This document shows positions 45,042-53,612 of a stretch of DNA of 64,000 nt, piece after piece. The notes under the pieces are model-generated. The model was not told where the DNA came from, did not search any database, and worked only from the letters and a program-made list of their open reading frames with translations. Each line of letters opens with the position of its first letter. Position 1 is the stretch's first letter. This DNA is from Parashewanella sp965200795 (GTDB lineage Bacteria; Pseudomonadota; Gammaproteobacteria; Enterobacterales; Shewanellaceae): assembly GCA_965200795.1 (NCBI GenBank), contig CBDAVB010000021.1, positions 39,212 through 103,211 of the forward strand, given 5' to 3'. The translations under genes and the position numbers were made by a program.

Positions 45042-45839
45042 ATGTGTGAACTTTTGGCCATGAGCGCCAATGTACCGACGGACATTGTTTTTAGTTTTAC
45101 CGGTTTAATCGAGCGGGGAGGTAATACCGGTCCCCATGTTGACGGCTGGGGTATTGCGTTTTATGAAGGTAAGGGTAACCGTATCTTTAAAGATGTAAGT
45201 CCGAGTAGTGAATCTCATATCGCGCGGGTAATTAAATCTTACCCGATAAAAAGCGAGGCGGTCATTTCTCACATTCGTCAGGCTAACCGCGGTGGCAACT
45301 CTCTGGAAAATACTCATCCTTTCAATCGTGTTCTTTGGGGGCGAAACTGGTGCTACGCGCATAATGGCCAGTTAAGTGACTATAAAGAGTTTCTTACCGT
45401 TAACCGTTTATACCCTGTGGGCGAAACGGACAGTGAACTGGCTTTTTGCTGGATATTAGAGCGGGTAGTTGAAAAATTCGGAGAAAAGGAACCGTCAAAT
45501 TTAACGCCGGTTTATCAATATATCGCTGAACTGGCGGATGAGATCCGTAAATTAGGCGTGTTCAATATGATCGTTAGTGACGGGCTGCATTTAATGAGCT
45601 TTTGCGGAAATAATCTTTGTTATATCACCCGTAAGGCTCCGTTTGGTAAAGCGACTCTCAAAGATGCTGACGTCACAATTGATTTTCAAAAAGAAACGAC
45701 TCCGAATGACATAGTGACCGTCATTGCCACTCGTCCGTTAACGTCGGATGAGGAGTGGTATATTTTAAAACCGGGTGATTGGCGATTATTTAAGTCGGGC
45801 GTGCTGGTTGTCAGCGGTGAAACTGTAGCTGCTGATTAG
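45042..45839 (+). CDS. yafJ: Class II glutamine amidotransferase, YafJ type
   Basis: The protein resembles E. coli YafJ, a putative glutamine amidotransferase. I place the start at ATG 45042 because the class II enzymes need the nucleophile Cys directly after the removed Met (MCELLAMSANVPTDI). The longer frame from 45030 would bury it. Other motifs are GPHVDGWGIAFYEG, ISHIRQANRGGNSLENTHPF and YAHNGQLSDYKEF. The amino acceptor is unknown. Its 3' end overlaps the convergent DUF3108 gene by 54 bp. Confidence 0.87.
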   Translation: MCELLAMSANVPTDIVFSFTGLIERGGNTGPHVDGWGIAFYEGKGNRIFKDVSPSSESHIARVIKSYPIKSEAVISHIRQANRGGNSLENTHPFNRVLWGRNWCYAHNGQLSDYKEFLTVNRLYPVGETDSELAFCWILERVVEKFGEKEPSNLTPVYQYIAELADEIRKLGVFNMIVSDGLHLMSFCGNNLCYITRKAPFGKATLKDADVTIDFQKETTPNDIVTVIATRPLTSDEEWYILKPGDWRLFKSGVLVVSGETVAAD

Positions 45840-46532
45840 TATTTCAAGTTGCTTGTTACCTTTTTTAAAATGAGTCAGCTTAACGGGCAGATAGGCAATT
45901 TCAGGCGCCAACCAAATATAGGTCTGGCGCTTTTTACTTTTACGCACCACTTCTAATTTAATCGTTTGGTAAGTCTTACCGGCTACAAGGATTTGTTCTT
46001 TTCCGTCTATTTTAAAAGCATAGTCGTCTTTTTTGTTGCCTTTAATGAGCTCATATTTTAACTGAGGCTTCTTTGCCGCGACATCGAGTCTCAATTGCAT
46101 TTGAACGGAAAGCGAGTCATAGAAACGTTGATTATAATCAAATTCCTTTTTTTTACCTTTATATCGACTGTAGATTTTCTTCTGTTTACCTAAGAACACT
46201 AACTGCTCCTGGTAGTCATGACCGGTACCTTTTCGGGCATGAAAATAGCGCAGAGGTTGAATAATATTGTTTTTTACTGAAAATTCACTTGTTACTTCAC
46301 GATTGTCCGATAAAACAAGTAAGGCCAGAGCACTTTCAAAGGTATAAGTGAAGTGTTTATTGTCGCCCTGAAGCTTATATCTGGCTTTACCAAGCTCAAT
46401 ATTATCGTAGTAAACTTTGTACTCGGCCATCTGAGGGGTGAGCGGAGAAAGCGTTTCTGCTTTTGAAAGCACGGGCAAGGTGATAAAGGGTAAGACTAAT
46501 AAACGCTTTAATGTAATTTTAATTGTCTTCAT
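45786..46532 (-). CDS. DUF3108 periplasmic protein
   Basis: The 248-residue protein has a Sec signal (LLVLPFITLPVLSKAE) and the DUF3108 beta-rich pattern: YKVYYDNIELGKARYKLQ, then HFTYTFESALALLVLSDNRE, VTSEFSVKN, and near the end YIWLAPEIAYLPVKLTHFKK. Members are exported; the function is not established. The end overlaps the convergent yafJ-type gene by 54 bp, which could allow antisense interference. Confidence 0.8.
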   Translation of the reverse strand: MKTIKITLKRLLVLPFITLPVLSKAETLSPLTPQMAEYKVYYDNIELGKARYKLQGDNKHFTYTFESALALLVLSDNREVTSEFSVKNNIIQPLRYFHARKGTGHDYQEQLVFLGKQKKIYSRYKGKKKEFDYNQRFYDSLSVQMQLRLDVAAKKPQLKYELIKGNKKDDYAFKIDGKEQILVAGKTYQTIKLEVVRKSKKRQTYIWLAPEIAYLPVKLTHFKKGNKQLEILISSYSFTADNQHARLK

Positions 46533-46541
46533 ATCCGTCCC

Positions 46542-46877
46542 TTAGAAAGGAATATTCATAACCAATGTCGCCGGATCAGGCTTCCATTCGTACCTGGTTA
46601 AATTTATTTTACCCTTAATTACTTCGATACCTTCAGTCCTCAATAGTTCAACTTGCTGCCTGTATGCGCTTGAATCTTTTGATAGCGAAATTTTTCCCTG
46701 ACTATTTATAACTCGGTGCCAAGGCGTTTTTGAGTTTTCCGTCGCCTGTTTTAACGCTCTGGATACCATTCTCGCACGACCCGGTAATCCGGCCAGGTCA
46801 GCGACTTTACCGTAACTGAATACTTTGCCTTTTGGGATCATTTTTACAATAAAAAGCAGCTTTTCTATTGATGTCAT
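46542..46877 (-). CDS. Alkyltransferase-like protein (ATL)
   Basis: The 111-residue protein belongs to the MGMT/Ogt DNA-binding family (IPKGKVFSYGKVADLAGLPG, then RARMVSRALKQA). The active-site PCHR motif is replaced by PWHRVINSQGKISL. A Trp in place of the Cys defines ATL proteins such as E. coli YbaZ, which bind O6-alkylguanine without removing the alkyl group and hand lesions to nucleotide excision repair. It lies 9 bp upstream of the DUF3108 gene on the same strand. Confidence 0.92.
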   Translation of the reverse strand: MTSIEKLLFIVKMIPKGKVFSYGKVADLAGLPGRARMVSRALKQATENSKTPWHRVINSQGKISLSKDSSAYRQQVELLRTEGIEVIKGKINLTRYEWKPDPATLVMNIPF

Positions 46878-47018
46878 TTTTTACAAGTATCAAACAAATA
46901 ATAGAGCACAATATGCCTGAAAGCAGAGCTTGTACAAGAAATATTTTGTAGCAACTCATGTTACATCTCGAGTGATTTGTAGAGTATGATGGGCTGATAA
47001 TAAAATAAATCGGGAATA

Positions 47019-48806
47019 ATGATGAAAAAGACAATCCTGTCGTCACTGATTGTTATCGCAGTCAGTGGCTTGTCCGCATGTAATGATGCCTCTCACGAAC
47101 TTAACACTCAGACTATTGACACAAGCGTTTCTTCACAGCATTTTTCTGATTTTTCAAACGGGTTCATTACTGATTTATGGAAACTGTTCCCTACCTGGGC
47201 GCTTTACAGCGGTTACCATAAATATGATTCTCAGCTCACTGTACCGGACGCAGAGTCAAGAAAAGCGACGTTAGCATTTATCACTAAAGAACGTATGAAT
47301 TTGCAAGCGTTCAATACCAGCAGCCTTAACCCTAAACAGCTGATTGATTACAAGTTAATTGAAAACTTACTCAATAAGTCTGAGTGGGAAATCAGACAAG
47401 GAAAGTCATGGCAGTGGAATCCTGCGCAATACAATGTGGCAGGCGGTTTTGCACAGCTGATTAACGAAAACTTTGCGCCGCTTGATCAGCGCTTACAATC
47501 CGTATTAGGTCGTATGGCGAACGTTCCGGCCTACTATGAAGCCGCTAAACAGAATATTCAGAACCCCACTCTGGAGCACACTCAGCTGGCGATTCAGCAA
47601 AACAAAGGGGCTTTCTCGGTGTTCTCAGACGCATTGCTTAACAAAGCCGAAGGCTCCGGCTTATCTGCTGATGAAAAAGCCCTGTTCATTGAACGCTTTA
47701 ATCAGTCAAAAACAGCAATTCAAGATTACATTTCCTGGTTAGAGAGCCTGAAAGCCGAACTCGAAAAAAACGGCGCTCGCTGTTTCAGGATCGGCGAAAA
47801 ACTTTACGAGCGGAAATTCGCGTTAGACATTCAATCGGGAATGACGGCAAAACAGCTTTATCTAAAAGCGATGGCTGATAAAGACCGTGTTCAGGCAGAA
47901 ATGGCAAAGCTCACTGATAAGCTTTGGCCGAAATATTTCAAAGAAGCTAAACCTGAGGATGAAAAAGCCGCAATTAAGCAACTCATCGACAAATTATCCG
48001 CGCGCCATGTAAAACGTGAGAATTTTGTCGCTGAGGTAAAAGCTCAAATTCCTGAACTGGTTGAGTTTGTCAATGAAAAGCGGTTGGTCACGTTAGATCC
48101 GGGTAAACCTTTGGTCGTTCGTGAGACACCGGCCTATATGCGTGGTTTCGCGGGCGCTTCGATCAGCGCTCCCGGCCCATACGATAAAAAAGGCAATACC
48201 TACTATAACGTAACGCCGCTTGACGGCATGACTGATGCGCAAGCTGAAAGTTATTTAAGAGAATACAACCATTGGATCCTTCAGATCCTGAATATTCATG
48301 AAGCCATTCCGGGTCATTACACTCAGCTTGTGTATTCAAATGAATCGCCGAGTCTTGTCAAGAGCTTATTCGGAAACGGCGCTATGGTTGAAGGCTGGGC
48401 GGTTTATACCGAACGCATGATGCTGGAAGAAGGTTACGGTAACTCAGAACCTGAAATGTGGTTAATGTATTACAAATGGAACTTGCGCGTGATCTGTAAC
48501 ACCATTCTTGATTACAGCATCCAGGTTAAAGGCATGACCCGAGAGCAGGCGCTTGATTTAATGATGAATGAAGCATTCCAGCAACGTGCTGAAGCCGAGG
48601 GAAAATGGCGTCGCGCGACACTGAGTCAGGTTCAGCTCACTAGTTATTACTCAGGCTACAGAGAAATTTATGACTTCAGAGAAGAGTATAAGCAGTTACT
48701 GGGTAAGGACTTCGACTTAAAAGTATTCCATGAGAAATTCCTGAGCTACGGCAGCGCACCCGTTAAATATATCAGGCAGTTAATGCTTGATGATTTAAAG
48801 AAGTAA
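47019..48806 (+). CDS. DUF885 lipoprotein, metallopeptidase-like
   Basis: The 595-residue protein has a lipoprotein signal with lipobox LSAC (IVIAVSGLSACND), so it should be anchored in the outer or inner membrane. The DUF885 hallmark HEAIPGHYTQ near residue 427, with the downstream Glu in GNGAMVEGWAVYTERMML, forms a zinc-peptidase-like site. KNTYYNVTPLDG-like and MTREQALDLMMNEAFQQ further support the family. The substrate is unknown. A terminator and an exported prolyl-oligopeptidase-type gene follow, making this a small cluster of exported peptidases. Confidence 0.85.
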   Translation: MMKKTILSSLIVIAVSGLSACNDASHELNTQTIDTSVSSQHFSDFSNGFITDLWKLFPTWALYSGYHKYDSQLTVPDAESRKATLAFITKERMNLQAFNTSSLNPKQLIDYKLIENLLNKSEWEIRQGKSWQWNPAQYNVAGGFAQLINENFAPLDQRLQSVLGRMANVPAYYEAAKQNIQNPTLEHTQLAIQQNKGAFSVFSDALLNKAEGSGLSADEKALFIERFNQSKTAIQDYISWLESLKAELEKNGARCFRIGEKLYERKFALDIQSGMTAKQLYLKAMADKDRVQAEMAKLTDKLWPKYFKEAKPEDEKAAIKQLIDKLSARHVKRENFVAEVKAQIPELVEFVNEKRLVTLDPGKPLVVRETPAYMRGFAGASISAPGPYDKKGNTYYNVTPLDGMTDAQAESYLREYNHWILQILNIHEAIPGHYTQLVYSNESPSLVKSLFGNGAMVEGWAVYTERMMLEEGYGNSEPEMWLMYYKWNLRVICNTILDYSIQVKGMTREQALDLMMNEAFQQRAEAEGKWRRATLSQVQLTSYYSGYREIYDFREEYKQLLGKDFDLKVFHEKFLSYGSAPVKYIRQLMLDDLKK

Positions 48807-48821
48807 AATAAATCAACGTAT

Positions 48822-48844
48822 AAAAGCGTCCGTCGGACGCTTTC
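48822..48844 (+). terminator. Terminator after the DUF885 gene
   Basis: AAAGCGTCCG and CGGACGCTTT form a perfect stem, followed by CG and a short T-rich tract. Confidence 0.8.
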
Positions 48845-48906
48845 GTTATTTTGAAAGTTCAGTCTTTCTAAGCAATTTTGATGACAATTTCTTAAGGGAA
48901 TTCAAA

Positions 48907-50997
48907 ATGAATAAAAAGGTTTTTCCGCTAATCACGCTATCACTGGTTACCGGTTCGGCATCAGCTCATCAAGAACACGATAAATTTATGTGGTTAGAGA
49001 ATATTGAAAGCGCGAGAGCCATGACATGGGTCAAAGAGCACAATCAAAAATCTTTAAAAGAGATTCAAGCTTATCCGCGGTTTGATGCGCTTGTCGCTAA
49101 CGGCTTAGCGGTATATAACTCAAAAGAGCGAATCCCTTATGCGAGCCGCCGCGGTGACTACCTGTATAATTTCTGGAAAGATGAAAACCATGTCCGCGGC
49201 ATATACCGCCGCACGACGATGGAAGAATACCTAAAGCCAAACCCGAAATGGGAAACGGTTCTCGATATCGATGCGCTCGGTAAGAAAGAGGGGTTTAAAT
49301 GGGTTTATAAAGGCATGAATTGCCAATACCCGGAAAATTTACGCTGCTTTGTATCCTTATCCCGAGGCGGCGCTGACGCGACTGAAATACGAGAGTTTGA
49401 TCTTTCGACTAAAAGCTTTGTGCCTGAATCTCAAAATCCTTTCTTTTTACCCGAGGCTAAATCAGACCTGAGCTGGATTGACAAAGACACGGTGTTCGTC
49501 GGTACGGATTTCGGTGATAACAACAGTATGACTGATTCCGGTTATCCGCGTGTGGTGAAAATCTGGAAACGCGGACAGCCGTTATCTGAAGCGAAAGAAG
49601 TCTTCGCCGGTGAAAAAAAATCGGTGTCTTCAGCGGCATTTACTCTATACGACGATAAGACACCTTTACATCTGGTCGGTGAGTTTAAGACCTTTTATAC
49701 TTCTCGCTACAATGTCTACCACAATGGTAAGTTAACGGCTTTACCTTTACCTGAAGACGCTGAGATTAAAGGCTACTTTAACGGTGATTTGTTTATCGAA
49801 TTAAAGAGTGACTTAACGTCAAACGGCAATAAATTTCCTCAGGGCTCTGTTGTTTTCACGCCGGCAGACGCGCTTATCAGGCAACAGCCTGATTATCAGT
49901 TATTTATCGCGCCGACAAAAACCGCTTCCATTTCATCAGTCAGTTTTACCAAAAGCGCTGTTTTTGTAAATTGGCTGGATAACGTTAAAAGTAAATTAGT
50001 CAGATATGAGCTCAAAGCCGGTAAATGGCATGAGAAAACAGCGCCGTTTAATGAAAACGGCACACTCAGCGTTTTTGATGTTAAACAGGATAAAGACGAT
50101 TTCTTTGTTACCTATACAAGCTTTTTAGAGCCGGCGAGTTTATATCGTGTGAATGCTAACACGCTCTCATTTACCAAAGTCAAGGCGATGCCGCGGCAGT
50201 TCGCCGCTGATAAATTTAAAACTCAGCAATATTTCGCCACCTCTGCAGACGGTACTAAAATTCCTTACTTCGTGGTTATGGCCAAAGATGCGAAACTCGA
50301 CGGTAAAAATCCTACCTTGCTTTACGGCTACGGCGGTTTTGAAGTTTCTCTTCGGCCTTCATATTCTGCGATGATTGGTAAAAACTGGTTAGAGCAGGGC
50401 GGCGTTTATGTGTTATCTAACATCCGGGGCGGCGGTGAGTATGGTCCGTCATGGCATCAGGCTGCATTAAAAAAGAACCGTCATAAAGCCTATGAGGACT
50501 TTGAAGCTATTGCTGAAGATCTGATCGCGCGTAAAATTACCTCAAGCAAGCATTTAGGAATTCAGGGCGGCAGTAACGGCGGGCTGTTAATGGGAGCGGC
50601 CTTTACACGTCGTCCTGATTTATATAATGCGGTTGTTTGCCAGGTGCCGCTACTGGACATGAAACGCTTCAATAAATTGCTGGCCGGTGCGAGCTGGATG
50701 GGGGAATACGGTAATCCGGATAATGCTGATGAATGGGAATACCTTAAAACCTATTCTCCTTATCATAACCTGAAGAAAGATACCGCTTATCCGAAAGTTT
50801 TCTTTACTACTTCAACCCGGGATGACCGCGTCCATCCGGGTCATGCGCGTAAAATGGTGGCTAAGATGGAGGATATGGGGTTCGATGTTCTTTATTACGA
50901 AAATATTGAAGGCGGTCACGCCGGAGCCGCTGATAACACCCAGGCGGCTAAGTTAAGAGCACTGACTTATGCTTATTTAATGCAGCAATTGAGATAA
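48907..50997 (+). CDS. Exported prolyl oligopeptidase family serine peptidase (S9A)
   Basis: The 696-residue protein has an N-terminal signal (FPLITLSLVTGSASA), a seven-bladed propeller-type part, and a C-terminal alpha/beta hydrolase domain with GYGGFEVSLRPSYSA and SNIRGGGEYGPSWHQAAL. The triad is visible: Ser of GIQGGSNGGLLMGAAF near residue 556, Asp of TSTRDDRVHPGHARK near 640 and His of IEGGHAGAADNTQ near 668. S9A enzymes cut short peptides after Pro; the signal peptide implies periplasmic action. AAGGGAATTCAAA precedes the ATG. Confidence 0.92.
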   Translation: MNKKVFPLITLSLVTGSASAHQEHDKFMWLENIESARAMTWVKEHNQKSLKEIQAYPRFDALVANGLAVYNSKERIPYASRRGDYLYNFWKDENHVRGIYRRTTMEEYLKPNPKWETVLDIDALGKKEGFKWVYKGMNCQYPENLRCFVSLSRGGADATEIREFDLSTKSFVPESQNPFFLPEAKSDLSWIDKDTVFVGTDFGDNNSMTDSGYPRVVKIWKRGQPLSEAKEVFAGEKKSVSSAAFTLYDDKTPLHLVGEFKTFYTSRYNVYHNGKLTALPLPEDAEIKGYFNGDLFIELKSDLTSNGNKFPQGSVVFTPADALIRQQPDYQLFIAPTKTASISSVSFTKSAVFVNWLDNVKSKLVRYELKAGKWHEKTAPFNENGTLSVFDVKQDKDDFFVTYTSFLEPASLYRVNANTLSFTKVKAMPRQFAADKFKTQQYFATSADGTKIPYFVVMAKDAKLDGKNPTLLYGYGGFEVSLRPSYSAMIGKNWLEQGGVYVLSNIRGGGEYGPSWHQAALKKNRHKAYEDFEAIAEDLIARKITSSKHLGIQGGSNGGLLMGAAFTRRPDLYNAVVCQVPLLDMKRFNKLLAGASWMGEYGNPDNADEWEYLKTYSPYHNLKKDTAYPKVFFTTSTRDDRVHPGHARKMVAKMEDMGFDVLYYENIEGGHAGAADNTQAAKLRALTYAYLMQQLR

Positions 50998-51080
50998 GAA
51001 AATAGAAAATGGAGTAACAATAAGCCTAATTCGTTACTCCGCTATGCACTCCGATAGATACTCCGACGGACAATAGGGTG

Positions 51081-51740
51081 TCATTGATTGAACGGGCTTT
51101 TTGAGTCTTGATCGTAACAACGAAGTGTTTCTCTGTAATGTTTATTAACATCCCAGCTAATGCCGGTTTTTATGGCTCTGCCATAAAATGCAGTAGCGTA
51201 ACAAGTCCCCTCAGATAATTCATACTCATTAAATACGTTTCTTAATCCTAAGAAAGGGCAACCGCTGTTAGGGATATCTCGGCCAAAGTTTCCATTTCTT
51301 GAATATTGCGTGTCATTTCTCATTTGATCTATGCCAAATTGACAACTGAAGCGTTGTCTGTCAATCAAGGGTTCGCTCGAACATTCAACAGTATCTGCAA
51401 ATTGATCGGGTTGCCATGTAAAATATAGGCGTGTAGTGTTTAAATTGATGTGATTCCGGTTTTTTCCTCGCCCAACACACTTACCGTTTTCAAAAAACAC
51501 ATCTTCATGAACACCCGTCAATCCGCCTAAACAACCGGGTCTGTTTCTGGCTGTAGCAATCGGAGTAGGTGTACCATAAGATTTACCGACATACTCACGT
51601 AATGCATTAACATTTGAAACACAGGATTTTAAGTCTCCCTGTCCGACTTCATCGGCCAACACTGATTGAGCCTGAAAAAAACACAAAATAATCAAGCTTG
51701 AATTCCTGCACAAGTTACTGATTTTAAAACTCATAATCAA
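51081..51740 (-). CDS. Secreted Cys-rich protein, unrecognised
   Basis: The 219-residue protein has a signal peptide (SSLIILCFFQAQSVLA, cleavage before DEVG) and about ten Cys residues in the mature part (KSCVSN, RPGCLGG, GKCVGRG, VECSSE, FSCQFG, SGCPFLG, EGTCYAT, LRCYDQ), an even number suited to disulphides. Repeated RN/GRG turns (GRGKNRNHINL; RNGNFGRDIPNSG) suggest a compact extracellular domain. I recognise no family. It could be a secreted enzyme or toxin-like protein. Start could be the second Met (51734). Confidence 0.6.
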   Translation of the reverse strand: MIMSFKISNLCRNSSLIILCFFQAQSVLADEVGQGDLKSCVSNVNALREYVGKSYGTPTPIATARNRPGCLGGLTGVHEDVFFENGKCVGRGKNRNHINLNTTRLYFTWQPDQFADTVECSSEPLIDRQRFSCQFGIDQMRNDTQYSRNGNFGRDIPNSGCPFLGLRNVFNEYELSEGTCYATAFYGRAIKTGISWDVNKHYRETLRCYDQDSKSPFNQ

Positions 51741-51869
51741 CTCCGCTAATTAAAACTCATTTTAGTATAGATCAATTCTGCTTTGTTGATTTAATGACTG
51801 AATACACTGAAAACTTAAAAAAACGTGAGGGTTTCATTGTCAAATACATTGCGCTATGTTACATTCCGC

Positions 51870-51940
51870 CGGCTTTCTCGGAGCCGCGCTGGTCGAGGTG
51901 CTGCTCTTAATTTTAATTTACAGATTTAAGTGAGAAAATT
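51870..51940 (+). promoter_or_regulatory. rplY leader with hairpin
   Basis: CGGCT and AGCCG pair around TTCTCGG at 51870-51886 in the 5' leader of rplY. In gammaproteobacteria bL25 represses its own synthesis through its mRNA leader; whether this stem is that site is uncertain. Confidence 0.35.
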
Positions 51941-52228
51941 ATGTCTTACACATTAGTCGCGCAAACCCGCACTGAAATAGGGAAAGGTTCGAGCCGCCGC
52001 CTACGTCACGCCGGTAAAGTTCCTGCGGTAATCTATGGCAAAGGTCATGACGCTGTTTCAATCGCTTTTGAACATAAAGACATCATCAATATCCAGCAAA
52101 ATGATGATTTCTACTCTGACGACCTGACTATCGTATTAGATGGCAAAGAAGTTAAAGTACGTGTTCAGGCTATGCAGCGTCACTTATACAAACCGATGAT
52201 CGAGCACGTTGACTTCAAATTTGCTTAA
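51941..52228 (+). CDS. rplY: Ribosomal protein bL25
   Basis: bL25 binds 5S rRNA in the large subunit. The 95-residue short form, without the CTC extension, starts YTLVAQTRTEIGKGSSRRLR with HAGKVPAVIYGKG, and ends MQRHLYKPMIEHVDFKFA, matching the E. coli protein length of 94. GTGAGAAAATT precedes the ATG. A terminator follows and an IS4/IS701-like element has inserted just behind it. Confidence 0.96.
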   Translation: MSYTLVAQTRTEIGKGSSRRLRHAGKVPAVIYGKGHDAVSIAFEHKDIINIQQNDDFYSDDLTIVLDGKEVKVRVQAMQRHLYKPMIEHVDFKFA

Positions 52229-52247
52229 TTTTTTTAGCCATTTCCCG

Positions 52248-52272
52248 AAAGCGTCTTACGACGCTTTTTTTG
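52248..52272 (+). terminator. rplY terminator
   Basis: AAAGCGTC-TTAC-GACGCTTT with a seven-T tail, 20 bp after the rplY stop. Confidence 0.92.
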
Positions 52273-52316
52273 TGACTGAATTTCCTAATTTCCTTTAGCC
52301 GAAAGCAGGATTATTT

Positions 52317-53438
52317 ACTCATGTTACGCACTAACAGCTTTTAGAGTTTGAAGTTCTGTAAAGGCTGTTTTTAATGCTTTTATATACAATTTCGCCCTCA
52401 ATTGAAATTTATTCATTTTCAGTTTTAAAGCTAAGGTTTCAAGCCTAAATGCACTATAAATTGATAAAAATTGATGATTACTTTGTGTTTTAACTGTATG
52501 AGCTGGAGAACGGGTAATTGCCGCATTTGACTTCAGATTTTTATGGAAGAGTTCCACGTTCCATCGTTTTTGATAGACCGCTTGAATGAACTCATCATCA
52601 CAACTTAAATCACTGCATAACAAGTAAAGCTCGCCTGTACTTCCATCTTTGTTTTTAAAGACTTTCTTGGATAACTGTAACTCAAAATCTACTCCAGATA
52701 TCCAAACTTTTACAGACTGCTCCTCTTGAAATTTAAGTGTATCAACCCGTTGTGATTTCTTATGTTTCTTATCATCTTCACTCAAAGAAACAAGACGATT
52801 AGATTTGCATGCCATGATAAAATCTTTGTGGCATTTGTGTTTGATAAACATCATATTTTCATTTGAACAGAACCAGCTGTCGGCTAGAACATATTTGAAT
52901 TTAAGTTGGTTTTGGTAACTGATGTGTAAAAGCTCTCTAAAGTCTTCATTTTTAGTTGTTTCAGACATTCTGCGAACTTTCTTAGTCTTCAGATCACAAT
53001 AGAGAACTGGCTTAGTGATCAACTTGTAAGATACTGGAATTGATACACCTTGGGAGTAGTAAAGACAATTAAGAAGGTTAATCCCCTTAACGGTTCGATT
53101 TTTTGTGTGGTCGTAGTGGTATGCGATTAAGTCGCTTTCGTCCGTATAAGGTTTTTCTTCAATCGTATCATCGAAAATAAGAACGGCATCATCTTCTTCG
53201 ACCTGTCTTACAGTAGATTTAACGATTCCCCAAAGAGTTTTACTGGTGAACTCGTTAGTAGAAAGGAGCCTTGTTACCTGATCATGACTGTAAGCACCAT
53301 CTAGTAAGTCTGACATCCCTGTTGCTGTTACCTGTCCAAAGCCAAAGCTAGATAGTTGGTAGTCGCTATACAGCTCTAGCAATTCAACGTTCATAGCATG
53401 ATTATGCCACTAATTTTGAGGCGGTGCGTAACATGAGT
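52317..53438 (-). mobile_element. IS4/IS701-like insertion sequence
   Basis: Perfect 15-bp inverted ends, ACTCATGTTACGCAC at 52317 and GTGCGTAACATGAGT ending at 53438. TATTT flanks both sides (52312-52316 and 53439-53443) and may be the target duplication. One intact transposase gene occupies the 1122-bp element. Confidence 0.85.
52324..53394 (-). CDS. IS4/IS701-like DDE transposase
   Basis: The 356-residue transposase has the first catalytic Asp in AVLIFDDTIEEKPYTDESD, the second in YVLADSWFCSNENM, and the Glu-containing Y-R-K-like block VYQKRWNVELFHKNLKSNAA with a downstream QSNHQFLSIYSAF segment. The arrangement places it in the IS4 superfamily, close to the IS701 group. The stop lies almost at the left inverted end. 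Confidence 0.85.
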   Translation of the reverse strand: MNVELLELYSDYQLSSFGFGQVTATGMSDLLDGAYSHDQVTRLLSTNEFTSKTLWGIVKSTVRQVEEDDAVLIFDDTIEEKPYTDESDLIAYHYDHTKNRTVKGINLLNCLYYSQGVSIPVSYKLITKPVLYCDLKTKKVRRMSETTKNEDFRELLHISYQNQLKFKYVLADSWFCSNENMMFIKHKCHKDFIMACKSNRLVSLSEDDKKHKKSQRVDTLKFQEEQSVKVWISGVDFELQLSKKVFKNKDGSTGELYLLCSDLSCDDEFIQAVYQKRWNVELFHKNLKSNAAITRSPAHTVKTQSNHQFLSIYSAFRLETLALKLKMNKFQLRAKLYIKALKTAFTELQTLKAVSA

Positions 53439-53612
53439 TATTTATTTCACCCGAAGAGCGCGCCGTTATAAGCTCTGTTGGAGTCGGGAATAACTTATAG
53501 TAAAGAAGTATTTTTTGTCAAAGTAATCAAAGGTTATTCTGCCAAGGTAATAAATCTTAACTAAATTTCAGTACCGTTAATTATTTTCTCATCAGATAAT
53601 TTATTTACAATT

